Assembly: GCA_022495005.1 (NCBI GenBank)
Contig: JAGYXB010001759.1
Location: 186,001-250,000, forward strand
DNA: 64,000 nucleotides
Direction: 5' to 3'
DNA from: Rhyacophila brunnea
Lineage: Eukaryota > Arthropoda > Insecta > Trichoptera > Rhyacophilidae
Positions 47,530-58,462 of this stretch are shown here, in pieces. Numbering within the stretch: the stretch's first letter is position 1; each line of letters starts with the position of its first letter. The translations under genes and the position numbers were made by a program. The notes under the pieces are model-generated. The model saw nothing but the letters and a program-made list of their open reading frames with translations, did not search any database and was not told the origin of the DNA.

Positions 47530-47976
47530 TTATTTTACCACGATTTTATTAGCTCGTATTCTTGTTTGTCTGGTACAGATTTTTTCTTGTGCAGCATAAT
47601 TTTTTTCTTGTTTGTCCAAGACAAGCTAGACATTTGAAACTTTTAGAATATATCAGAACACGACGACAATGCATTCTTTTAATACTTTTGGCCATCTTTA
47701 AGCACAATTGAATTCATTTTCAGTTAATTCTGTTTTGTATGAAAAGTTATTTCGGAAGAAATCCATAATCCAATCCGGAAAAAACTCGTTAAAAGTAATA
47801 TTTACTACTCACTTGGTTGCTAAGCGGGTCCTAGCAACTAAATTATTAATATATAAGTGCGTATTCAGTATTTATTTCTATCAAGTACAATAAAAAGTTT
47901 TCATTAATACATAGAATTGCAACATAAAATTTAAAAACGTGGTATATAAAAAGTTATTTTTATCTCGTAATTATTT
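47530..47976 (+). repeat. Dispersed repeat R1, copy 3
   Basis: Carries ATTAGCTCGTATTCTTGTTT, CTAGACATTTGAAACTTTTA, TATCAGAACACGACG and the end TTTTTATCTCGTAATTATTT. Lies about 200 bp downstream of the hAT at 45998. Confidence 0.75.
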
Positions 47977-48414
47977 ATTTTAATTTCGCCCCACTTGTGT
48001 TTAATTATGCGTAATAATCTATTTGATATTTTTATGAATCTAAAAATCGCTTGACGAACGTATATATTAAGTATTACTACTACACTGCAGGCCTTTATTT
48101 AATTAGCTAACTAATATCTAAATAAAAATATAGCAGTCAATGTTTCTAAAAAGGGCGCGAAGTCAAAACATTTATTGATAGATAAAATGTTATCCTAATT
48201 AATTGTAGAATCAATTAACAAATGATAGCATAATTTATTTAGGACAAATGTTTAAATTTATGTAAATATGTGGCCCCTATCATGTCATGGTGTGAGGAAT
48301 TGGAAAAAATAAATTATCTGTTTGTTAAGTAGGATAGTAGGTACTTACTATAACGTATGAAAATAATTTAGAATAAATGAATTTGTGAAATATTATTTTT
48401 AATAAATTGTTATA

Positions 48415-48618
48415 TTATAGTATGTTAAATAAATTGTCGCAGATATTCTTTGCATTCTTCCATGCACTTTGGTAGATAACAAGTGAATGCAGATCAGTCA
48501 TGTGTATTTTTGAAACTTCCTTGAAGACATGACATTCAATGGATGGGTTGCATAAAAGTTCATCGCATCCTTGACAGGTCTATTCGTCTTGCGGTATGCA
48601 TACAAAACCCGTTGCATT
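48415..48618 (-). pseudogene. Possible piggyBac-like transposase zinc-ribbon tail
   Basis: One minus-strand frame reads NATGFVCIPQDE, a stop, then TCQGCDELLCNPSIECHVFK and EVSKIHMTDLHS, ending at TAA 48415-48417. The spacing C-x2-C-D-x2-LC-x4/5-C-x5/6-H resembles the cysteine-rich C-terminal domain of piggyBac-like transposases (KCDxxLCxxxCFxxYH). It is short and has an internal stop. Family assignment is tentative; another DDE transposase or chance is possible. Confidence 0.35.
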
Positions 48619-48883
48619 TTATTGAATGCCTAATACAGTGATTTTAAACCAGGATTCCGCGAGCTCTGTCAACAAGCGTCTCGCAAAACTTCGTAAAGTA
48701 AAGTAAGAAAAAATATGTAGACTTTGATAGTGTTTTGTTTAAAAAAAACTTTAACGTGGCCTAAGAGTACATATGTTTAAGAAACGATCCATTTGGAAAA
48801 TTTAGTTGGTCAGATATCGACTCATATTTAATGTTGAAGGACCATGTAGACAGGTCATGCGCTACTTGGAAAACATAATAATA

Positions 48884-49416
48884 CAGTAATACCCCGACTT
48901 ACGCGAACTTGTAGTTACGCGGTTCTTTATCTGACACTTCAGAACCAGTTCCGCCAGAAAAGCATATGACAATTGCATGCTTGACAGAAGGTCTCAGTTC
49001 AATTTGAAAAGAGCTTAATTTTTTTAGAAAACATAGACTCCAACAAAGAACGCGTTATAGCTACAAAGCAGAGAATAAAAAATATTAGCTTGCTACGAAG
49101 AAATTCTGCGTGCAAAACGAAGACATTGTGACGTCGTCAGACGAATTTGTTAGATTTTATGAACCCATCGACATCGAAATAATTTTTTACGTAACTCAAT
49201 TATTTTTTAAATATTTAGTACATATTAAGTAATATGTACAAAGAACTGCAATTTTATTAAATATTTTTCTTCTAAATTAGTATTTTTGTTAGTCTTTGGT
49301 CACAATTAAATAAAATTTATATGTATGTCTACACAAAGTTGTACCCCGACTTACGCGAATTAGACTTAGTCGATTTTCATCAGAACCACCTATCGCGTAA
49401 CTTTGGGGTATTAACT
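48884..49416. mobile_element. Tigger/pogo-like MITE (about 530 bp)
   Basis: Left end TA|CAGTAATACCCCGACTTACG and right end CGCGTAACTTTGGGGTATTA resemble the CAGTA-ACCCCGA-TTACGCG ends of pogo/Tigger elements, with a TA target. A second ACCCCGACTTACGCGAATTA lies at about 49344 and forms a small hairpin with the right end. The interior is AT-rich without a transposase. Confidence 0.65.
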
Positions 49417-50322
49417 ATATTGAGAGTAAATTTAGTGGAGATAACATTTTTTTAATTCTTTAACTTGCTAGCTGAAAGTCGTTTTCAAATTGAACATGAT
49501 GAAGCCCGCGTGGCCTCGTCGTATCACTTGATTTTATTGCATCACTCCTCTCCAATATCCTCGCTTTAAACTAAGGCGTAGTGTCCCCTTAACGTCGCGC
49601 ATTAGGGTCTTCAAAGAATAGGAAAATAAGTTGAAAATGAGTATCCATAAGAATATAAAAACATATAATTTCTATGATTAATGACACAGTGAGTTTTTCT
49701 TTGTGTTTTAATAATTGTCCTTAACCAAATATAAGTTGAAGAATGGTAATAGGAGACCATTGCCAGTGTTGATAATGAATAGTAAAGCTCAGCCTGCTTG
49801 ACGTTAGACATGTCTGATAAAGGATTATCAAAGTTCTGCCACGAATTTATTTTTTAATTAATACTCGTAGAAGTAGGTACTGCAGGTATACAATTAAGTT
49901 TGTTATAATCGATTACCTTCGTTCAACAGGTAGTCTTCGCTACTGGTAAATTTATTATCAGTTATTGTTATTGCACTTCCCACTGTCTCCTAGGAATGTC
50001 ACAACATAACTTTGTTGCGGTTTCCTTCCATGTTAAAATTACTATCACCCGAGGCGACCTTATCAACATATTATGTCACCAGCAACTATTTAAGCTCAGT
50101 ACCTACGTACATAATATTATAGCGTTGAATTTCAAACAAGGAATGCTTAAAAATAGATAATTTTATTCTAGTTATTACGGAAGTTGGATACGAGCATTTT
50201 TATCAGTATTATCACAGTATGTTAAATAACACCGCATTTAGATTAACAACACGAAACATGCTAATGAAACGATCCACAGCGACGCATAGGAATTACTGCT
50301 TACTTAGTACACAGTACCAACG
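49417..50322. other. No gene seen
   Basis: AT-rich; no supported feature. Confidence 0.4.
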
Positions 50323-50330
50323 GCCAAGCC

Positions 50331-50535
50331 CAGCGTTGCCATCTTTTTCTAGGCTGATTAGTGATTATAGTACAAAGGCGTAAAAACTATAGTATTTCTG
50401 AAAAATATATAGTACATGAACATTTTTCGTTTTCAATCCTTTAAAATTATAGTATTTTGGTATATTTGACGTAAAATTATAGTATTTTACATTTTTCGTG
50501 GGTTTTCATGTAATATAGTACGGTTGGCATCACTG
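50331..50535. mobile_element. hAT-type MITE (205 bp)
   Basis: Ends CAGCGTTGCCATC and, inward from the right, CAGTGATGCCAACCG. Perfect 8-bp target-site duplication GCCAAGCC at 50323-50330 and 50536-50543. The interior repeats AAAATTATAGTATTTT with variations, a tandem of possible transposase-binding or merely AT-rich units. Confidence 0.88.
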
Positions 50536-50589
50536 GCCAAGCCACACGGTCAGTCTTGCCAACTGTCTGTCATTCACAAAAACATCCCA

Positions 50590-51282
50590 GCGCATCTATT
50601 CTACACACAAGACTGCTATCAACGGCTATCGAGGGTAATTTTTCATATTTTGTATTGAGGTATTATAATATTTACAATAAGTTAGTTGTAATTGTTACTA
50701 TACGTGCTATGTTTTAACAGCACCTCTCTTGACTGTGCTAACTTTTAGAGAGAGATATACAGTTTTGACTGTTTAGACGGCTAACTTATTATAACAATTA
50801 TAATCATGGCCCCCACAAAGGGGCAAAGGAGGGGCCGACAGGGTTCTAGCCTGGGGGTCGACCAGATAAGTGAGCTAAACACACATCACAAATTTGCTTT
50901 AATAGTAAAAAAGTCGCCTCCGGCGCTATTTTCCTTCAGTAATGTTATTATTTAAAATTATGTGGCTGTACGATACAATTTTTAATTGTGTATCGATACT
51001 CGACAACCCCATAATTCAAATGGATGTATTAAAATATATTAAAAAAAACACTAAATATACACATTAATTTTACCGCGTACACCATTTGGAAAACGCTACT
51101 GTAGAGTGTCACACTGCCTTTATCCGTAGCGATAGGTAGGGGGGCCGCCAAAGATCCTAGCCGCCTGGGGGACTTCAGGATGCGGGGATGATTATAATAC
51201 CTACTACCTCGATACTAACATTATAATAACTAGGTACTCTCGATAGCCGCCGATAGCAGTCTTGTCTATAGAAAAGATGCGC
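50590..51282. repeat. Inverted arms flanking an M3 MITE (nested structure)
   Basis: Arms 50590-50637 and 51235-51282 are inverted copies (about 42 of 48 bases; cores CAAGACTGCTATC and GGCTATCGAG). The M3 copy at 50805-51190 lies between them. The arms probably belong to an older TIR element into which M3 jumped. The outer ends of the host element are not resolved. Confidence 0.6.
50805..51190 (+). mobile_element. hAT-type MITE, family M3, copy 1 (386 bp)
   Basis: Starts CATGGCCCCCACAAAGG and ends TGCGGGGATG. Perfect 8-bp target-site duplication ATTATAAT at 50797-50804 and 51191-51198. Family landmarks are GACCAGATAAGTGAG, AAAAGTCGCC...GGCGCTATTTT, GTAGAGTGTCACACTGCC and TAGCGATAGGTAGG. No coding capacity. 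Confidence 0.88.
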
Positions 51283-51916
51283 TTATAGGATAAGAAAATA
51301 AGCTAGATGGCAGAAAAAAATGCTAGATTTAAAAAAAAAAGTGGCTAGAAGCTAGCATTTCAAAAAAATGTATCATGATTATTTAGGTACATAGTTTTAA
51401 CAAAAATAATGATTGAAAAATAATTTAATATTAACTAATATAATCAGAAATAAAAATAAAAATCGGTGCAGATAGGAAATTTTGTTGTCATTGTGTATTA
51501 TGTATATCTTGATTTATCTGTCTGTAACGCAGCGCATCACAGCATAATACACACTGACAAATTTTCTGAATGTATCAACATGTTGGCATTTGCGGCGACC
51601 AGGTCCGACAGTCCAATCGGCCCAACAGCTAGTTGAACCGACATGAGTAGCTCATCCCTTTCCGTACACGTTTTAGGATATTCCCAGAGGCTGTGGTTTG
51701 CAGACCAATTGCTCACAAGTTGAAGACTTTTTTTTTAATTAGGAATTTATCAGCCTTTAAGAAAATAATTAAATATTACTTAGATCATTTCAAAAAAGTT
51801 TTATCTACGCCATTCATTTACAATATTTACAATATTATTTAAATAATTTAGATATTTTAAAAATAAAATTGAAAATTTATTTCTTGTGATTTTCGGTTCA
51901 GCGTTTAATTACATAT
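51283..51916. other. No gene seen
   Basis: AT-rich with a poly(A)-like patch near 51330 and the small inverted GCTAGAAGCTAGC at 51344-51356. Confidence 0.4.
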
Positions 51917-52426
51917 AAAATAATTACAAGATAAAAAGAAGTTTGTATATACCTACCACGTTTTTAAATTTTCTGTTGAATCATATAAACTTGACAATTC
52001 TATGTATTAATAATTTAGGACAAATAAAGCAATAATTGTCAACAATCATTTTTTTGCTATTTTGCAACAAACAAAATATAAAATACTGAAATGTCATTTT
52101 GATTTCCATAGTAACGCACGTATATATTAATAATTTAGTTGCTAGGACCACCCCCTTAGCAACCAATAATAGTGGATTGGATTACGGATTTCTTCCGAAA
52201 TAACTTTTCATACAAAACAGAATTAAGTGAAAATGAATTCAATTCTACCTAAAAATGGCTAAAAGTATTTTTAAAAAATGCATTGGCATCGTGTTTGGTA
52301 TATTCTAAAAGTTTCAAATGTTTAGCTAGTCGGGAAGTTAGTTAAAAATCGATTACAAGATTCGTACTGGATAAACAACCACCGGACAAACAAGAATACG
52401 AACTAAGAAAAACGTGGTAAAATAAC
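51917..52426 (-). repeat. Dispersed repeat R1, copy 4
   Basis: Minus-oriented copy with all R1 blocks and the best match to copy 1 at CGGACAAACAAGAATACGAA and CCACCGGACAAAC. Boundaries approximate. Confidence 0.75.
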
Positions 52427-53019
52427 CAACATTATCTACTTTTTTTTAAATATTAGTGTGCACCACAATTATCTACCTACCTAAGTAATACTACCTACTC
52501 CAAAACTCACTTTTATAGATAAATACATAGGTACTTGATTAACGTGTGTCGATGTTTATTCCATTCACATCATTAAGCATTACAGTAGGTACCTACTCTA
52601 AGTTTGTTTTTAGAATTTCCTTAATATTAAAAGTTATGATCTTTTTATGAAGAAAGAGGGTTTTAATGTTGTTTTCAATATTGAGTACAGTATAAGAGTA
52701 AAACGTATTTTTAAAACATCCATAACCTGACACACAGAAGAAATTACATTTAGTCATATGGAAGCAGTGATGTTAACAGTTCTTACAAACCAACTAAATA
52801 CTAACCCATCTGCGAACCGGTTGTTAAAAATGGTTAGGACGAAACTGCAATGACGATAAAATGGATGCAGGACTCTATTTTTCGTTATTAATCATTTGAA
52901 CATTTGAGTTTACCAGAGGCGTAGGGTGACTTTTACGTGTAGGGGAAAAAATAAAATATACGCATTTATTTACTACATATTTGTTATAATATATTATGTA
53001 CTTTTTTCTTTGAGTCTAC
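52427..53019. other. No gene seen
   Basis: AT-rich; no supported feature. Confidence 0.4.
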
Positions 53020-53370
53020 AATCCTATATGGATCTTGGTCGCTTCACGAAAAGGTTTCGTATTTTTTTTTACGGAAAGTTAGTCAGTTACTAAATCTAGC
53101 ATGTCCAAGCTCTGGGTCCTGAGAGTTACCCCATCTCCACCTGTAATGTATATGTAGACGAGACTTGTGCACGGCCGCCTTCCATGACACTATAAACGTA
53201 TCAGAATGAATATATTTTAGTGCCACACTTCCTTGTCCCGAAACGAAGCTGCATGGAACTGATGTAGCAACAATGCACCGTAGTGCTTAAAGAAAGAACA
53301 TCGCAATTTTCCAGACCAGGGATTTTAACGTAAGACCCACGTCTTAGATAATACACAAGAGGACACGTCA
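53020..53370 (-). repeat. tRNA-derived SINE (group S2), long degenerate copy
   Basis: Starts with CTATATGGATCTTGGTCGCT, as at 21318, and ends with TTTTCCAGACCAGGGATTTT and AAGACCCACGTC, a decayed version of the S2 B-box region. The middle (53150-53290) is GC-richer and unexplained. Confidence 0.45.
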
Positions 53371-53665
53371 CAACTCAGTCATCGCAAGCGTAATAATATT
53401 ATCTAATTGTAACTCATTAAATCTTCATATTTGACTGTACATTAAATACATGGTATTACTTTTATAGTAGGTGCTCTATCTTTTATTATTTCTAAGGATG
53501 TTGACGTATCATTACCATGATAATCGATTACCAGCTGGATGTAACTCTCTTCTAGTTTCTTCTACTGTTTTCGGACATAATCTTTTCCCAGCTGCGCACG
53601 AATATGGTGCATTTATCGAGAGGGTGTCTATTCACCGTTTCCAAACTATATACAACTCATCAGAT

Positions 53666-54207
53666 GGCCCCACAAGAGGGGGGGCTGACAGGGCTGTAGC
53701 CTGGGGGCCCGGCGTGGCAGGTCGACCAGTTAAGTTATAAAAACACACCACAAATTTGCTCGAATAGTAAAAAAAAAATCGCCTGCAACGTTATTTTTCT
53801 CTAAGAATATTTACATTTTAAAAAACTTGGCTTTGCGATGCAATTTGATGTGAGAACATTATGATAATTGATGTAATTAAATGATAATTCATGTGTAGAA
53901 TTTTAAGTGTGGTTCCTGACTTACAAACTTGGCTAAGGGTTGCATGTTATATGGTTACTACAAAAGGAAGTCGCGATCAGTGCTTCATATGATGATGAGT
54001 GCCGACAACTCAATAAATCAACTGGATTTATTCGTTTAAGTTATATAAGTCGCTGAAAATACACAGAATCACATTACCTCTGGGGATCCGCGGAAACCAT
54101 TTACGGAACACTAATGTCGAAAATCACACTGACTTTAACCTTAGCGATAGGTAGGGGGGCGCCATACATCCTGGCCTGGGGGCCCGCTTCAGGATGCGTG
54201 GCCCATG
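53666..54207 (+). mobile_element. hAT-type MITE, family M3, copy 2 (about 542 bp)
   Basis: Left end begins GGCCCCACAAGAGGGG (the first three bases of CATGGCC are lost) and the right end is GTGGCCCATG. Target-site duplication CATCAGAT at 53658-53665 and 54208-54215. It has a longer, divergent interior than copy 1. Confidence 0.82.
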
Positions 54208-54215
54208 CATCAGAT

Positions 54216-55164
54216 ATCATATCGAGTACCTTGTTTTGTATGTTTCTTAATCCATTGGTCTCTGTGCTATCATCGTACATATGAATCCGTTTTATATTAA
54301 TGAGAAATTTTATACTGACGAAAGTTGCTGTTGACGGTAAGTTGATGAAAAAAAACAGAAACTTGTCGTCCTCAGTATTACATTATCATTTGATTAAAGT
54401 TATACTGAGAACCAGTAGTTAGAAAATTAGAATTGCACCACCGAATGGAAGTATATTTAATATGGATCATTAAATAAGACGTAGAGGTCGAGTTGGTCCA
54501 AAATAGCAGAAGCATTAAAAATCAAATTAAGTCTGTCTGGAAGACAGATGCTGGAGTTTAAACTTAACATATCGTTGGTTTAAATTTCTAAGAATCGTTA
54601 CGATTGAAGTTTTTTTAATCGCATCAACTCACAATGAAATATGAATAAAATAAATAACTTGGTGAAATTTGGACTCCGTTTTAGATGATTCGGTCAAACA
54701 TAGATTAAGTTAAGGTTTATTACAACGATTATTAAAACAGGCACAGTAAATATATATGTATAGGCAAATATTCGATAAAATAATTTAATACTTGCAAATA
54801 ACTAACATGATCAGATAATATAAAAGTGATATAGGTACTAATCTTGTTATAATTATGTTCATGTATGAAATCTTCGTCGGAGGGGTGGGTTGGTTGCTAT
54901 GTGTTCTTGTCTTTGTTGACTTGGTTGTTTGTTATATTGTTGGTATTTTGTTGACTAAGAAGTTCAGCATACCCGGTTAAATATATTATATATAAATATT
55001 AAATAAATACAACAAAATTGGTGGAAGTGGATTTGGTAGCTGACCTCCGACAGGGGCTGGCACGAGAAAAATTAAGATATGCAGTAAATAAACGATTTCA
55101 TTAATTACTTAAAATACTTCTGCTAATACAAGTCATCTGACCGCAATTCGTAATGTATCATATG
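54216..55164. other. No gene seen
   Basis: AT-rich; a GT-rich patch at 54880-54960 (GGTGGGTTGGTTGC, TTGTTGGTATTTTGTTG) is notable but non-coding. Confidence 0.4.
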
Positions 55165-55172
55165 GTAACCCG

Positions 55173-55795
55173 ATGGCCCCCACAAGGCGGGGCTGACAGG
55201 GCTATAGCCTAGGGGCCCGGGCTCAAGGGGGGCCCGGCGCAGCGGGTCGATCAGATAAATGAGATAAACACATACCTTAAATTCGCTTTAATAGTAAAAA
55301 AAGTCGCCTGCGGCGCTATTTCACTTCGGAGATATTACCATTTTAAAATGTATAGCTGTGCGATGTACTTTTTGATTGTTGTGTGTACCTACTGTCCGAC
55401 AAGAAGATCTAGTCTATAACAGAAAGTCACTGGAGTCGAAGTGCGATTAACTAAATAGGAGGGGATTGTTAGTTCACATTTTTATCACGTGGACAACTCG
55501 TCGATAACCAGAAGTCGTTGCAGTCGATGTGTGGTTAAAAACAGGAGGGGTTTATTAGTTCACAGTTTAACACGTTGGCAAGGAGATCTTGTTCGACAGT
55601 ATACTCGACAACTCTATAATTCGATATATTAAAAAATCTATAAAAATATACTAAATGCTATTTGCTCTCGCACACCATTGGAAAACGCCACTGTAGAGCG
55701 ACAGACAGACCATTGACGTTAGCGATAGGTAGCGGGCCCCGTCAAATGTCCTGGCCTGGGGGCCCGCTTCAAGTTGTGGGTCATGGTAACCCTAC
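55173..55795 (+). mobile_element. hAT-type MITE, family M3, copy 3 (623 bp)
   Basis: Starts ATGGCCCCCACAAGGCGG and ends GTGGGTCATG. Flanking GTAACCCG/GTAACCCT (55165-55172 and 55796-55803) matches at 7 of 8. The longest copy. Its middle carries a tandem-like repeat of about 110 bp (AAGAAGATCTAGTC... and AGGAGATCTTGTTCGAC, each near GTCGTTGCAGTCGA / GTCACTGGAGTCGA). Confidence 0.83.
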
Positions 55796-55803
55796 CTATG
55801 GCA

Positions 55804-56469
55804 GACTTTTATAATTCTACGTGAACAATAGGACATTAAATTTGTTAAAAATTATCTGTTGTATTTCGATACTTAGTTTAATAACCGACATTTCAGAAAA
55901 CGATACGCCACACAGGTAACACAACTAATCGGTACGAGTGCATCGATTGCTCTGCTTACTATATTGCGGCACTAAGGGTTTTCCGAATATCTTGGGGTTT
56001 TGCCGATAATGTGTGACTTCTTGTATATTGCAATTGAGTACGAAACGTAAAGTACCTATGAATATTTTAGGTATTTGAACCAAAAGTTGTAACAGTATAC
56101 GGAAAATGTTACATAATCATTATCATAATAATATTATGATGTACCTACATACAGGCATAATAATAATATGTCCTATGACCTATTGACCTATAATGTAAAC
56201 TAATAATTATGCATTACATATTAGGTATATTATATTGTTGTTTTTATTTTAATAAAAACAACTTTATATTATGTATGTATTATGTACCATAATGTTAAAA
56301 AATCTGGTCGCTTTGAATCATGTTTATAATATGGATAAATGCAAATGTCATTTTAAGATTTTTAGATGTATTATACATAATCCAGTGACAGTAGTGTAGT
56401 GAAACAGTAGTGGAAACAGTGAAACAATCACCAAACACCCAGGCTTTGAGAAAATCACATTAATATATT
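55804..56469. other. No gene seen
   Basis: AT-rich with dense ATAATAATATTAT strings; no supported feature. Confidence 0.4.
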
Positions 56470-56477
56470 ATTGTGAC

Positions 56478-56891
56478 CGTGGCCCCCTCAAAGGGGAGGC
56501 TGACAGGGCTCTAGCCTGGAAGTCCGGGCTCAGCGAGGGCCGGCGTGGCGAATCGACCAGATAAGTGAGATAAATACACATCATACATTTTTCTTTAATA
56601 GAAAAAAGTCACATGCGGTGATATTTTAATTCAATAATGTTCATATACATATTAAAATATGTGATTGTGCGATGTAATTTTGAATTGTGTGCCGATACTC
56701 GACAACTCCATAATTCAAATTGATGTAGGTATTAAAAAATACAAAAATATACTAAATACCTACCCTTAATTTTACCATGAACACCATTTTGAAAACGCTG
56801 CTGTAGAGCATCACACTGCCTTCGACCTTAGCGTAGGGGGAGCCGCCAAATATCCCAGCCTGGGGGTCCGCTTCGGGGTATAGGGGCCATG
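56478..56891 (+). mobile_element. hAT-type MITE, family M3, copy 4 (414 bp)
   Basis: Ends CGTGGCCCCCTCAAAGG and TAGGGGCCATG. Perfect 8-bp target-site duplication ATTGTGAC at 56470-56477 and 56892-56899. A tRNA-like unit starts right after the duplication, so the MITE landed next to or inside a SINE. Confidence 0.88.
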
Positions 56892-56899
56892 ATTGTGAC

Positions 56900-56962
56900 C
56901 TCACCGTAAATCGAACCCGGAACCTCCGGATGAAAAGCCAGCATCTTACGCATTGGAGGACC
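56900..56962 (-). repeat. tRNA-derived SINE head or tRNA pseudogene
   Basis: The minus strand reads GTCCTCCAATGCGTAAGATG (A-box side), then CTTTTCATCCGGAGG and a B box GGGTTCGATTTA (plus-strand 56907-56918). The cloverleaf is partly supported but the acceptor stem is incomplete. Related in style to the unit at 5107. Confidence 0.6.
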
Positions 56963-56969
56963 GCTCATT

Positions 56970-58080
56970 GCAAAGAATACATCTTTTACAGACTGCGTTT
57001 TATCAATTTTCAACATCAAGAAAAAGTCTATTTTAAGTAAGCACTACCTAAGTTAAGTTTTTTTGATAATTTATCACACTTATAATATATTATATACGTG
57101 TTTATTATTGGTGTTGTTTTTTTGATTTAAGACACTGTTGCATTATAGTGATTTAAAATGAAACCACAATCAAACGAACAATGCGAAAGCGTAATTGAAC
57201 AACATTATATTATAATCAATCATCATTGTACTATTTATTGTATAGCAGGCTTTAAATGTTTTACCATTATGTAATTACAAAATACAAACGCTTGATTCCT
57301 AACATGCATTCAGTAGATATACTGGTAGACTAAAATGGAGAACCTAGTCGGCAAGCATGTGTGTTTCTAAAATCACATGTCGCGGAACTTGCACTGACGC
57401 TTTTTCTTCGATCTAAGTTACGATTAAGTGTAATAGTTACTAGCGTCATCTAGTGATGGAATAATGAGGCAAGCAATTAAATTATATTTACTAAAAAAAT
57501 ATTATTGAAACAACATGCATAATAATATTATATAGTATCTACTTATATAGGTACTATGCATTGTTTTATAAAATAAAAATTACCTATATAAGGAGTTTTC
57601 TACGTGCAATAATTACATTCTAATGCATTTACCGAACGAATGAATCATAATTAAATTGATAAACTGCACAGATATTAACATCACTAAGTTGGCATTTCCG
57701 ATTTCCTAACGCTACAATGGCTGCCACTTTTTATGCAGTTCACTTACTAGCCTGCCAACGATTTTACATGATTTTTCAACAAAATAATTATTATGAAATG
57801 TTGTATTGTTGGCTGCTTTCCTATCCATCGTGACAGATTGTCTTTTCATACGCCCTACAAATTGGTAAATAAATTTCATGTTAGAAAAGTATGAATTTCT
57901 CGTCAAATAAACCTGCAATCCCAAATCACTTGTAGCTAACCTAATCAGTAAACCAGAAGTTCTTATTTTTTCATCACTTTTATATTATGTTGAGGATCTG
58001 CCTATATAGAAGAAGATTTTATTCAACCTCTCTAATTACATATTATAAACACAAATTACATATACCTAATAATTATATGT
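56970..58080. other. No supported gene; weak THAP-like start at 57793
   Basis: AT-rich. A 33-codon plus-strand frame (57793-57894) starts MKCCIVGC and contains HRDRLSFHTPYK, superficially like the start of a THAP zinc finger. The later C and H ligands are not seen. Not annotated as a gene. Confidence 0.3.
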
Positions 58081-58088
58081 CTTCTAAT

Positions 58089-58454
58089 CAGTGACGTCCC
58101 TAGACAAAATGCCGCCCCATTTTTGTATACAGTATTTTATATTATCCGTGCATGTGTCGTTTCATATGAATATATTATGTCAGTCACCGAGGACGTCGAA
58201 GGGCAACGTGAGTAAACTAGACATCGCGAACTCGACAAAAAATTACAGTCCTGTTAAACCTTTTATGTCAATTAATACACTTTGTTTCCAAACAGTGAGC
58301 TGAATTTTTTTTAATGGAAAGATATTTTCGTTATTAATAAGTTTAGGTTGCTATTTCTATATTATATACCAAACGATTCTCATTGATTTGCCGCCCTTCG
58401 AGTAACTGCCGCCCCAAGCGACGCTCAATCTGCCTACCCCACGGGACGTCACTG
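58089..58454. mobile_element. hAT-type MITE, family M1, copy 3 (366 bp)
   Basis: Ends CAGTGACGTCCCTAGACA and CGGGACGTCACTG, with subterminal AAAATGCCGCCCC and AAGCGACGCTCAATCTGCC. Perfect 8-bp target-site duplication CTTCTAAT at 58081-58088 and 58455-58462. The cleanest M1 ends. Confidence 0.9.
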
Positions 58455-58462
58455 CTTCTAAT

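Noticed and set aside
53471..53740. 89-codon open frame as a gene
   Set aside because: Half of it lies inside M3 MITE copy 2 and it has no domain.
57793..57894. THAP zinc-finger start (MKCCIVGC...)
   Set aside because: Only the first cysteine pair is present; the distal C-x2-H and AVPTIF-like signature are missing and the frame is only 33 codons.
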